From: Lysobacter daejeonensis GH1-9
GTDB lineage: Bacteria > Pseudomonadota > Gammaproteobacteria > Xanthomonadales > Xanthomonadaceae
NCBI RefSeq assembly: GCF_000768355.1
Contig: NZ_AVPU01000007.1
Span: 62,001-126,000, forward strand
DNA: 64,000 nt
Direction: 5' to 3'
Part shown: positions 57,140-64,000 of the stretch, one piece after another
Numbering within the stretch: position 1 is the stretch's first letter
How the letters are laid out: every line of letters starts with the position of its first letter
Position numbers and translations under genes: made by a program
The notes under the pieces: model-generated
The model's database searches: none
Seen by the model: only the letters and a program-made list of their open reading frames with translations
What the model was told of the DNA's origin: nothing

Positions 57140-57574
57140 ATGCGAAACACCCGCTCCCTGACCCGATCCCCGACCGCCGCCGCGCAGCGCGGCATGAGCC
57201 TGATCGAGATCATCATCGTGATCGTGCTGATCGGCGCCGTGCTGACCTTCGTCGGCAGCCGTGTGCTGGGCGGCGCTGACCGCGCCAAGGCCAACCTGGC
57301 CAAGTCGCAGGTGGCGACGCTGGCACAGAAGGTCGAGTCGTTCCAGATGGACACCGGCCGCCTGCCCAACACGCTGGACGAACTGGTCACCCAGCCCGGC
57401 GACGCGGCCGGCTGGCTGGGGCCTTACGCAAAGGACAGCGAGCTCAAGGACCCGTGGGGCCACGCCATCGAATACCGCGCACCGGGTGATGGCCGTGACT
57501 TCGACCTGGTAATCCTCGGAAAGGACGGCAAGGTCGGCGGCAGCAGCTACGACACCGACATCAAGTACGAATAA
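57140..57574 (+). CDS. xpsG: Major pseudopilin
   Basis: XpsG (144 residues) is the main subunit of the pseudopilus. Prepilin peptidase should cut AAQRG^MSLIE, leaving Met1 and the conserved Glu5, followed by IIIVIVLIGAVLTFVGSRV. The C-terminus has the pseudopilin calcium loop, DPWGHAIEYRAPGDGRDFDL. It lies 78 bases after xpsF, with no terminator seen. The peptidase (XpsO/PilD) is not in the window. Confidence 0.96.
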   Translation: MRNTRSLTRSPTAAAQRGMSLIEIIIVIVLIGAVLTFVGSRVLGGADRAKANLAKSQVATLAQKVESFQMDTGRLPNTLDELVTQPGDAAGWLGPYAKDSELKDPWGHAIEYRAPGDGRDFDLVILGKDGKVGGSSYDTDIKYE

Positions 57575-57636
57575 GCCGGGCCGCGCCCACGCGTGACTGC
57601 GCGGCACGATGGAACGCAGCGGTGGGAGCCGAGCGG

Positions 57637-58092
57637 ATGAAGCGCGCACAGCGGGGCGTGTCATTGCTGGAGATGCTGCTGGTGATCGCGCTGATTGCCG
57701 GCATCTCCGTGCTGGCGGCCGCCACGCTGGGCGGTGGCTGGCGCGGCATGCAGCTGCGCTCCAACGCCAAGCAGATCGCGGCGCAACTGCGCTACACGCG
57801 CACCCTCGCACTGTCCACCGGACAACCGCAGCGTTTCGTGATCGACCCGCAGGGCCATCGCTGGCAGGCACCCAACAATCGCAGCGGTGAGATTCCGGCC
57901 GCGTTGGGCGTGCGCTTCATCGGCGCGCGCGAAGTGCAGCCCACCGAAGGGGAGGGCGCCATCCAGTTCTTCAACGACGGCGCCGCCACCGGTGGGCGCA
58001 TTGAGCTCAGCGACGACCGCGCGGCCTGGCGCATCGACGTGGCGTGGATGACCGGCGAAGTGCGCCTGAAGCGCGTGGAGGCCACGCCGTGA
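57637..58092 (+). CDS. xpsH: Minor pseudopilin H
   Basis: XpsH (151 residues) is a minor pseudopilin with cleavage site QRG^VSLLE and the helix MLLVIALIAGISVLAAATL. Length and the GspH-like tail (FFNDGAATGGRIELSDDRAA) fit. I start at the ATG at 57637, eight bases after GGGAG; a GTG at 57622 is in frame above. It overlaps xpsI by GTGA. Confidence 0.9.
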   Translation: MKRAQRGVSLLEMLLVIALIAGISVLAAATLGGGWRGMQLRSNAKQIAAQLRYTRTLALSTGQPQRFVIDPQGHRWQAPNNRSGEIPAALGVRFIGAREVQPTEGEGAIQFFNDGAATGGRIELSDDRAAWRIDVAWMTGEVRLKRVEATP

Positions 58093-58592
58093 ACAGCCAC
58101 TGGCAGGAAGTGGCAACGCGTGATGGCCGCTGTGCGTGCCGGCGTGGCGCGGCCTGGCAGACAGCACTCCGCGCCACGCGCCAGCGCGGCTACACGTTGA
58201 TCGAAGTGATCGTCGCGTTTGCCCTGCTCGCCCTGGGATTGACCCTGTTGCTGGGCACGCTCTCCGGTGCCACGCGCCAGGTCCGCGTCGCCGCCGACGG
58301 CGGACGGGCGGCGCTGCACGCGCAGTCGCTGCTGGACGAACTGGACATGGATGCGCCGCTGCGACCGCAGCAGCGCGACGGCGATTTCGAGGACGGTACC
58401 TACCGGTGGCGGCTCAGTGTTCAACCCTGGCGCGAGGAGGTCGCGGCCGCGCCCGTCGCGCCTGTGTCCGCGCAGGGCCCTCGTTTGCTGGAAGTGGAAC
58501 TGGACGTGGAATGGGGCGACGGCCGTCCCGGTCAGCGCCTGTCCGTGCGCAGCCTGCGCCTGGCCACCGACACCGGCGAGGACACACCATGA
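58089..58592 (+). CDS. xpsI: Minor pseudopilin I
   Basis: XpsI (167 residues) carries the cleavage site QRG^YTLIE and the following helix VIVAFALLALGLTLLLGTLS. Minor pseudopilins I, J and K form the tip complex. The leader peptide is unusually long (about 33 residues) when starting at the GTG at 58089; a shorter start could exist. It overlaps xpsH and xpsJ (stop-start overlaps of four bases). Confidence 0.88.
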   Translation: MNSHWQEVATRDGRCACRRGAAWQTALRATRQRGYTLIEVIVAFALLALGLTLLLGTLSGATRQVRVAADGGRAALHAQSLLDELDMDAPLRPQQRDGDFEDGTYRWRLSVQPWREEVAAAPVAPVSAQGPRLLEVELDVEWGDGRPGQRLSVRSLRLATDTGEDTP

Positions 58593-59242
58593 AGGCGCGC
58601 GGCTTCACCCTGATCGAAGTGCTGCTGGCCACCGTGCTGCTGGCCACCGCGTTGGCGTTGGCGTTCGCCACGCTCAGCGCCGCTGTTCGCACCGCCGGCC
58701 GTGGCGAAAGCCTGGCCGGGCATAGCGAACGCGAACGTGCTGTGGCCGGCTTCCTGCGCAAGCGCCTGGCTGCTGCGCGACCGGTGGCGTTCGGCACCAC
58801 CGAGAACACCGGCGAACCGCTGCGCTTCGTCGGTGAACCCGACCGGCTGCGGTTTGTCGCCGACCTGCCCGATTACCTCGGCCGCGGCGGACCCTACCTG
58901 CACGACCTGGCCGTGACCGACGTGGACGGCGAGCCAGCGCTGAGCCTGGACCTGCAACTGGTGTTGGCCGGCCAAGCCTTCGCCGAAGACCCGCCGCGCC
59001 CGCCCGAGATGCTGGTCGAAGGCCTGCGCGAGGCCAAGTTCCGCTACCGCGGGCTGGGGCAAAGCGGCGGGTTGGGCGAATGGCAGGACCGCTGGACGGC
59101 CGTGGCGCAGCTGCCACTGCTGGTGGAGGTCACGCTGATTGACGCCGACGACCGCGCCTGGCCGCCGATGGTGGTCGCACTGCCGATGGCCACCAGCGTG
59201 GCCTCGCCCGCAGTCGGTGAAGCGGAGGCGGCGGCCCGATGA
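58589..59242 (+). CDS. xpsJ: Minor pseudopilin J
   Basis: XpsJ (217 residues) has a short leader and ARG^FTLIE, then VLLATVLLATALALAFATL. GspJ proteins are longer than the other pseudopilins and form the tip with I and K. ATGA overlap with xpsI and the same with xpsK show strict coupling. Confidence 0.9.
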   Translation: MKARGFTLIEVLLATVLLATALALAFATLSAAVRTAGRGESLAGHSERERAVAGFLRKRLAAARPVAFGTTENTGEPLRFVGEPDRLRFVADLPDYLGRGGPYLHDLAVTDVDGEPALSLDLQLVLAGQAFAEDPPRPPEMLVEGLREAKFRYRGLGQSGGLGEWQDRWTAVAQLPLLVEVTLIDADDRAWPPMVVALPMATSVASPAVGEAEAAAR

Positions 59243-60129
59243 CCACGCGCCACCCGCCGCGACGAACTCCTGCCCGGGGCGCGGCCCTGCTGCTGGTGCT
59301 GTGGTTGCTCCTGCTGCTCGCCGGCCTGATCGGCGGCTTCGCGCTGACTGCGCGCGTGGAGTCGATGCAGGGCCAGGTGCAGGTGCGTGGCGTGGCCGCG
59401 AATGCCATCGTGCGGGCCGGCCTGGACTACGCGCTCACCCGCGTCGACGACCCCGACCCCCGCCGCCGCTGGGCCCCGGATGGCCGGTCACAGCCCTGGA
59501 GCTACGGTGGCGCGCAGCTCACCGTCACCCTGCTGGATGAGAACGGCAAGATTGACCTCAACCAGTCCGACCTCACCCTGCTGACCGAACTGTTCCGCGC
59601 CGTTGGCGAGCCGGGCGAGCGCGCCACGCGACTGGCCGCGGCCGTCATCGATTGGCGCGACCCCGACCTGCTCACCCAGCCTTCCGGTGGCGCTGAAGAC
59701 CCGGATTACGCCGCTGCTGGCTTGCCTTATGGCGCCAAGGACGCGGAGATGGAGAGCGTGGCCGAACTGGAGCAGGTGCTGGGCATGACCCCCGCCCTGT
59801 ACGCCAAGGTGGAGCCTTACATCACCGTCCACAGTGGCCGAGCGGCTCCGGATCCCGCGTTCGCTCCGGCAGTGGTGCTGGATGCGATGGGGCAGGACGG
59901 GGAAGCCATGGTTGCGGCCCGTACGGCTCCGGTCGCGGGGAATCTCGACCCGACGGAGGCTGGGCGGCTCGTGGCCAGCGGGAGTGGCACGTATAGTATT
60001 GAGAGCCGTGCGCGGCTGCCGGACGGCCGCGAGTCGGTGTTGCGGGCCGTCGTGCGCGTGGGAGGCAACGCGGTGCCAGGCATGGCCTACACCGTGTTGC
60101 GATGGGAGGAAGGAGCTTCGCCGCGATGA
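59239..60129 (+). CDS. xpsK: Tip pseudopilin K
   Basis: XpsK (296 residues) is the large pseudopilin that caps the tip. After ARG^AALLLVLWLLLLLAG the usual Glu5 is absent, as is normal for GspK. The large helical inserted domain contains DENGKIDLNQSDLTLLTELF, a conserved GspK stretch. It overlaps xpsJ and xpsL by four bases. Confidence 0.92.
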   Translation: MTTRHPPRRTPARGAALLLVLWLLLLLAGLIGGFALTARVESMQGQVQVRGVAANAIVRAGLDYALTRVDDPDPRRRWAPDGRSQPWSYGGAQLTVTLLDENGKIDLNQSDLTLLTELFRAVGEPGERATRLAAAVIDWRDPDLLTQPSGGAEDPDYAAAGLPYGAKDAEMESVAELEQVLGMTPALYAKVEPYITVHSGRAAPDPAFAPAVVLDAMGQDGEAMVAARTAPVAGNLDPTEAGRLVASGSGTYSIESRARLPDGRESVLRAVVRVGGNAVPGMAYTVLRWEEGASPR

Positions 60130-61268
60130 ATCGGTTGCGTGACCGACTGGGACGTGCCGGAACGCTGATGCCTGCGGGCGCTGGCGGTTTCCTGGCATGG
60201 TGGGGCACCTCGTTGGCCACGTGGCTGCCCGAAGGTTGGCGTCGCGTGCTGGGGCTTGGCGCAGGCCGCCTGCTGTTGCAGCCGGGCGCCGACGGGGTGC
60301 AGTTGCGCCTGCAGCAGGGGGCTGAGCTTCGCGATCTGGCGCGCCTGCCCGCGCTCGCCGATGACGGCATGGCCGACCCGTTGGCCCGCGTGCTGTCGGC
60401 GCGTGCCGCGGAATTGCCGCGCGCGCTGCTGCTGCCGGCTGCGGTGGCGCTGCGGCGTGAAATGACCTTGCCCGCGGCCGCCGCCGACCGCCTGCGCGAT
60501 GTGGTCGGCTTCGAGATCGACCGCCAGACCCCGTTCACTGCCGACGCGGTGGTGTACGACGTGCGCGTGCTGCGCCGCCGCGCCGCGCAACTCGACGCGG
60601 AACTGGTCGCGGTGCCGCGCCAGGCCATGGAGGCGCAGCTCGGCCAGATCGGCCCACTCGCCGGCACCTTGGGCGGCGTGGACGTGGCGGGTGCCGACGG
60701 CGTGCCGCTCGGCATCAACCTGCTCCCGCCCGAGCGCCGGCATCGCCGCCCGGATCCGTGGCGGGTATGGAACTGGGGCCTGGCCGCATTCGCGGTGGTC
60801 GGCGTGGCGTTGGCGCTGTGGCAGGTGCTCGACAACCGCACCCAAGCGGCGGATGCGCTGGAGCAACGCCTGGAACGTGACGCCGCGCCCGCGCGCCGCG
60901 CCGCCGCGCAACGCCAGCAACTGGTGTCGCTGATCGAGGGCCAGGCCTTCCTCGACAACGCCCGCCGAGCGCGGCCCGCCGCGGTTGAGGTGATCGACGA
61001 ACTGGCCCGCCGCCTGCCCGACGGCACCTATCTGGAAAAACTGGCGATCGAAGAGGAGCGGCTGACCCTGATTGGCCTGAGCAACGAGGCCCCGGCCTTG
61101 ATCGGCCGGCTGCAGGGCTCGCCGTTGTGGCGCTCGCCGGCGCTGACCGGCGCGCTGCAACCGGACCCCTCGTCCGGCCGCGACCGCTTCACCCTCAGCG
61201 CAGAGATCGGGCCGAAGGCGCCGGCAGGCAAGGAGACCGCGCGTGGCAACGCCCGTACCTTCCACTGA
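60126..61268 (+). CDS. xpsL: Type II secretion inner-membrane protein L
   Basis: XpsL (380 residues) links the ATPase XpsE to the inner-membrane platform. It has an actin-like cytoplasmic domain with FEIDRQTPFTADAVVYDVRV, one helix near residue 220 (FAVVGVALALWQVL) and a periplasmic ferredoxin-like domain (VEVIDELARRLPDGTYLEKL). The ATG at 60126 overlaps the xpsK stop. xpsM begins inside its 3' end. Confidence 0.9.
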   Translation: MNRLRDRLGRAGTLMPAGAGGFLAWWGTSLATWLPEGWRRVLGLGAGRLLLQPGADGVQLRLQQGAELRDLARLPALADDGMADPLARVLSARAAELPRALLLPAAVALRREMTLPAAAADRLRDVVGFEIDRQTPFTADAVVYDVRVLRRRAAQLDAELVAVPRQAMEAQLGQIGPLAGTLGGVDVAGADGVPLGINLLPPERRHRRPDPWRVWNWGLAAFAVVGVALALWQVLDNRTQAADALEQRLERDAAPARRAAAQRQQLVSLIEGQAFLDNARRARPAAVEVIDELARRLPDGTYLEKLAIEEERLTLIGLSNEAPALIGRLQGSPLWRSPALTGALQPDPSSGRDRFTLSAEIGPKAPAGKETARGNARTFH

Positions 61269-61866
61269 CCGTGACCGCTGGCTCGCGCTCGGCCTGCTGC
61301 TGGCCGTGCTGCTGGTCGTCTACGCGTTGTTCGTACATCCGTGGTGGACCGCGCCGATGCTGCAGCTCAACGAGCGCATCGCCGCGCTGCAGGAGCGCGA
61401 ACAGCGCATCCTGGCCGAGCTGAAGCAGGCGCCTGAAGTGGCGCGGCGTCTGGCCGAAGTCACCCGGCGCCAGTCGGCCATGCCGGGCTTCCTGCCGGAA
61501 GCCAACGCCGAACTGGCCACCGCCGGACTGATCCAGCAACTGGAGCGGGTGGTGGCTGAAGCCAGCCCCGGCAACCGCAGTTGCGCCATCACCAATCGCT
61601 CGCCGCTGACCGGGCAGGCCACGCGCGAGCGCTTCAACCGGGTGGTGGTGCAGGTGCGCCTGCGCTGTGGCAACCCGGAGTTGGCGCAGGTGCTGCACTC
61701 GCTGGAAAGCGGCACGCCGCGGTTGTTCGTGAACAACCTCAACGTACTCGCCCAACGCATGTATTTCGCGCCGGGCGTGCGCAACCCCGGCGAAGGCGGC
61801 CTGGACGTCTCCTTCGACCTGTACGGCTACCTGCCGCCGTCCGTGGAGGTGTCGCGTGCGCGTTGA
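61243..61866 (+). CDS. xpsM: Type II secretion inner-membrane protein M
   Basis: XpsM (207 residues) stabilises XpsL. It starts with a GTG at 61243, 26 bases inside xpsL, followed by the membrane helix WLALGLLLAVLLVVYALFVH. The rest is periplasmic, ending in a ferredoxin-like domain (ARVRNPG.. style). Only the family layout and operon position support the name. Confidence 0.85.
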   Translation: MATPVPSTDRDRWLALGLLLAVLLVVYALFVHPWWTAPMLQLNERIAALQEREQRILAELKQAPEVARRLAEVTRRQSAMPGFLPEANAELATAGLIQQLERVVAEASPGNRSCAITNRSPLTGQATRERFNRVVVQVRLRCGNPELAQVLHSLESGTPRLFVNNLNVLAQRMYFAPGVRNPGEGGLDVSFDLYGYLPPSVEVSRAR

Positions 61867-62650
61867 TACCGCCCGCCCGTGGACGTGGTTGCTGGTCGGT
61901 GCCGCCGGCTGGGGCGCGCTGGCGTGGGCGCTGGCGTTGGCCGGCATGGGCGAGCGTATGCCCACGCTGCCCGACGATGCCGCCTTGGCCAAACCCCTGC
62001 CGCCACTGCGCAACGCGCAACCCAGCCGTATCGGCCCGCTGGGGCAGTACAGCGAGATCGGGCAAAGGCCGCTGTTCGCCACCGACCGCCGCCCCAAGCC
62101 GTTCTTCCTGCAGGGCGCGGGCGATGCCAACGCCGCGACCGCATTCGATTACGTGCTGACCAGCGTGATGATCACGCCGAACCTGCAGCTGGCAATCCTG
62201 CAGCCACCCGATGGCAGCCAGTCGCTGCGGGTGAAGCTGGGCGATGCGCCCGAGCCGCAGCCGGCGTGGCGCCTGGTGTCGCTCAATGCACGCAGTGCGG
62301 TGTTCGAAGGGCCCGAGGGCCAGAAGACGCTGGAGCTACGCGTGTTCGATGGCGCGGGTGGCGAACGGCCCACGCCGTCCGCCAGCGCCGCGGGTACGGC
62401 ACCGGCACCCGCAGCGCAAGCCGTCCAGGCGGCCACTGCCGCTGCCGAGGCTAGCGAACGCCCGGGTCCGCAGGGGCCGGCCGTGGTCGATCCGAGCCCC
62501 GGCACGCCGGCCCCGTCCCGCCCCGCTGCTGCCAATGCCCAGGCTCCCGTCACGCCGGAAGCCCAGATGGAGGCCATCCGCAAACGCATCCAGGCACGTC
62601 GCGAGCAGTTGCGCCGCGAAGCCGCCCAGGCGCAACCGCCGGCCAAGTAA
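61856..62650 (+). CDS. xpsN: Type II secretion protein N
   Basis: XpsN (264 residues) is the Xanthomonas counterpart of GspC, linking the inner-membrane complex to the secretin. It has one N-terminal helix (TWLLVGAAGWGALAWALALA) and a homology region near 60-140 (PLFATDRRPKPFF, VMITPNLQLAILQPPDGSQS), then an Ala/Pro-rich tail with a charged end. It begins at a GTG overlapping xpsM by 11 bases. Confidence 0.85.
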   Translation: MRVDTARPWTWLLVGAAGWGALAWALALAGMGERMPTLPDDAALAKPLPPLRNAQPSRIGPLGQYSEIGQRPLFATDRRPKPFFLQGAGDANAATAFDYVLTSVMITPNLQLAILQPPDGSQSLRVKLGDAPEPQPAWRLVSLNARSAVFEGPEGQKTLELRVFDGAGGERPTPSASAAGTAPAPAAQAVQAATAAAEASERPGPQGPAVVDPSPGTPAPSRPAAANAQAPVTPEAQMEAIRKRIQARREQLRREAAQAQPPAK

Positions 62651-62666
62651 CCCTAGAGTGCATGTC

Positions 62667-64000
62667 ATGACATCTTCCAAGAACCAGCACGCGCGCACCG
62701 GCCAGGCTTCCACCGCCGCCCCGTTGATGGCATCACCGCTCACTCGGGCCCTGTGGCTCGGCTGCAGCGTGGCATTCGCGACCTCGTGCGCGACGGTGCC
62801 GCAGGCCAATGTGCGTCGCGATGCCGATCCGGCATCGTTGCAGCGCAGCGCGGGCACGGCCGGTTCGACCGCCGCCGTGGGCGGCGGCGTCAAGAGCGAG
62901 CCGTTGGCGACCAGCGACGCCGGCCCGCAGCCGCAGATCCGCCGCGGCACCGGGCAAGTCATCAACCGCAGTGCCGCGTCGGCGCCGCCGCCGAACTTTG
63001 GCGGCAGCAGCGGGCAGGCTACCTTCAACTTCGAAGGTGAATCGCTGCATGCGGTCGTCAAGGCCATCCTCGGCGACATGCTGGGCCAGAACTACGTCAT
63101 CGCGCCGGGCGTGCAGGGCACGGTGACGCTGGCCACGCCCAAGCCGGTCAGCCCGGCGGATGCGATGAACCTGCTGGAAATGGTGCTGGGCTGGAACAAC
63201 GCCCGCATGGTGTACAGCGGCGGTCGCTACAACATCGTGCCGGCCGACCAGGCGCTGGCGGGCAACGTCGCCGCGCGCACGGGCTCGGCCGCGAGCGCGC
63301 GCGGTTTCGAGGTGCGCACCGTGCCGCTGCGCTATGTCTCGGCGAGCGAGATGGAGAAGATCCTCAAACCTTACGCCCGCTCCAACGCGGTGGTTGGGGT
63401 GGATGGCGCGCGCAACGTCATCACCGTGAGCGGCACCCGTGCCGAGCTGGAGAACTACCTGCGCACCATCGAGGTGTTCGACGTTGATTGGCTGTCGGGC
63501 ATGTCGGTGGGCGTGTTCCCGCTGAAGTCGGGCAAGGCCACCAAGGTGGTGGCCGACCTGGAAAAGGTCTTCGGCGAGCAGAGCAAGACGCCGGTGGCTG
63601 GCATGTTCCGCTTCATGCCGCTGGACGGCGCCAACGCCGTGCTGGTGATCACGCCGCAGGCCGCGTACCTGGACGACATCCGCACGTGGCTGGAACGCAT
63701 CGACGGCGCAGGCGGCGAGTCGCAGCTGTTCTCCTACGAGCTCAAGTACATCAAGGCCAAGGATCTGGCCGACCGCCTGGCCGAGGTGTTCGGTAGCACC
63801 AGTGGCGGCGGCGGAAGCAGCGGCGGTGCGCCGTCGCTGATGCCCGGCCTGCAATCGGTGGAACTGAAAGACAGCGAGGGTGGCAGCGTTGCGCAGATGT
63901 CAGGCGAGGGCAGCAGCGGCGGCAGCGGTGGCGGCCTCGGCGAAGGCATGGCGTTGAGCCCGCGCAGTGGCGGCGGCAATGGCTCGGTCACGCTGGACGT
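62667..64000 (+). CDS. xpsD: Type II secretion secretin (partial, 5' part)
   Basis: This is the outer-membrane secretin channel. It starts at the ATG at 62667 and is open to the window edge (444 codons). A signal segment ends at VAFATSC, consistent with the known lipidation of XpsD. The N0 domain begins near residue 118 (ATFNFEGESLHAVVKAILGD), and N1-N2 repeats follow (VPLRYVSASEMEKILKPYAR). A Gly/Ser-rich insert (STSGGGGSSGGAPS) begins near residue 378 within the N3 region. The channel-forming domain lies past the edge. Confidence 0.93.
   Translation, partial: MTSSKNQHARTGQASTAAPLMASPLTRALWLGCSVAFATSCATVPQANVRRDADPASLQRSAGTAGSTAAVGGGVKSEPLATSDAGPQPQIRRGTGQVINRSAASAPPPNFGGSSGQATFNFEGESLHAVVKAILGDMLGQNYVIAPGVQGTVTLATPKPVSPADAMNLLEMVLGWNNARMVYSGGRYNIVPADQALAGNVAARTGSAASARGFEVRTVPLRYVSASEMEKILKPYARSNAVVGVDGARNVITVSGTRAELENYLRTIEVFDVDWLSGMSVGVFPLKSGKATKVVADLEKVFGEQSKTPVAGMFRFMPLDGANAVLVITPQAAYLDDIRTWLERIDGAGGESQLFSYELKYIKAKDLADRLAEVFGSTSGGGGSSGGAPSLMPGLQSVELKDSEGGSVAQMSGEGSSGGSGGGLGEGMALSPRSGGGNGSVTLD

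Overview
The window looks like the chromosome of a GC-rich gammaproteobacterium of the Xanthomonadaceae (Lysobacteraceae), closest in style to Lysobacter, Luteimonas or Xanthomonas relatives. Three features point there: the type II secretion operon in the Xanthomonas order xpsE-F-G-H-I-J-K-L-M-N-D; an O-antigen cluster that ends at etfA/etfB, the conserved Xanthomonas LPS boundary; and rmlBACD followed by the two CoA-transferase genes called lpsI/lpsJ in Xanthomonas. I saw no rRNA, tRNA, CRISPR array, insertion sequence or prophage. The genus is inference.

1-12.6 kb, O-antigen/LPS assembly. The window opens in the tail of an ABC O-antigen exporter ATPase (Wzt C-terminal domain). A tightly coupled plus-strand operon follows, mostly with GTGA/ATGA stop-start overlaps: a three-part pyruvyltransferase/coiled-coil/glycosyltransferase fusion, a GT4 enzyme, WecB, another GT4 enzyme, a flippase-like membrane protein, a GT2 fusion protein and a large membrane protein of glycosyltransferase C type. 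Two SAM methyltransferase genes lie on the opposite strand. 12.8-19.7 kb: etfA/etfB (minus), rmlBACD (dTDP-L-rhamnose) and scoA/scoB.

19.7-29.6 kb is the accessory part. It holds a Sel1-repeat lipoprotein and three exported proteins with C-terminal S-layer-homology (SLH) modules, each module carrying a Cys pair: a small protein, a zinc metalloprotease and a BNR-type beta-propeller protein. A broken SLH remnant follows. The core gene for ETF-ubiquinone oxidoreductase sits in the middle. SLH modules in Gram-positive bacteria bind pyruvylated cell-wall glycan made by CsaB. Here a CsaB-like pyruvyltransferase domain is encoded in the O-antigen operon of the same window, so these proteins might dock on pyruvylated O-antigen. 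This is the most interesting hypothesis in the window and it is untested.

29.6-54 kb is conserved housekeeping: an Mla/MCE lipid transporter, a ThrE-like exporter, an H-NS protein, proS, pssA, a gene in the holD position, rimI, valS, holC, pepA, lptF, lptG, xerD, a DsbC-type lipoprotein and purL. 54.1-64 kb is the type II secretion operon, which runs off the right edge inside the secretin gene xpsD. Its machinery could export proteins such as the SLH metalloprotease.
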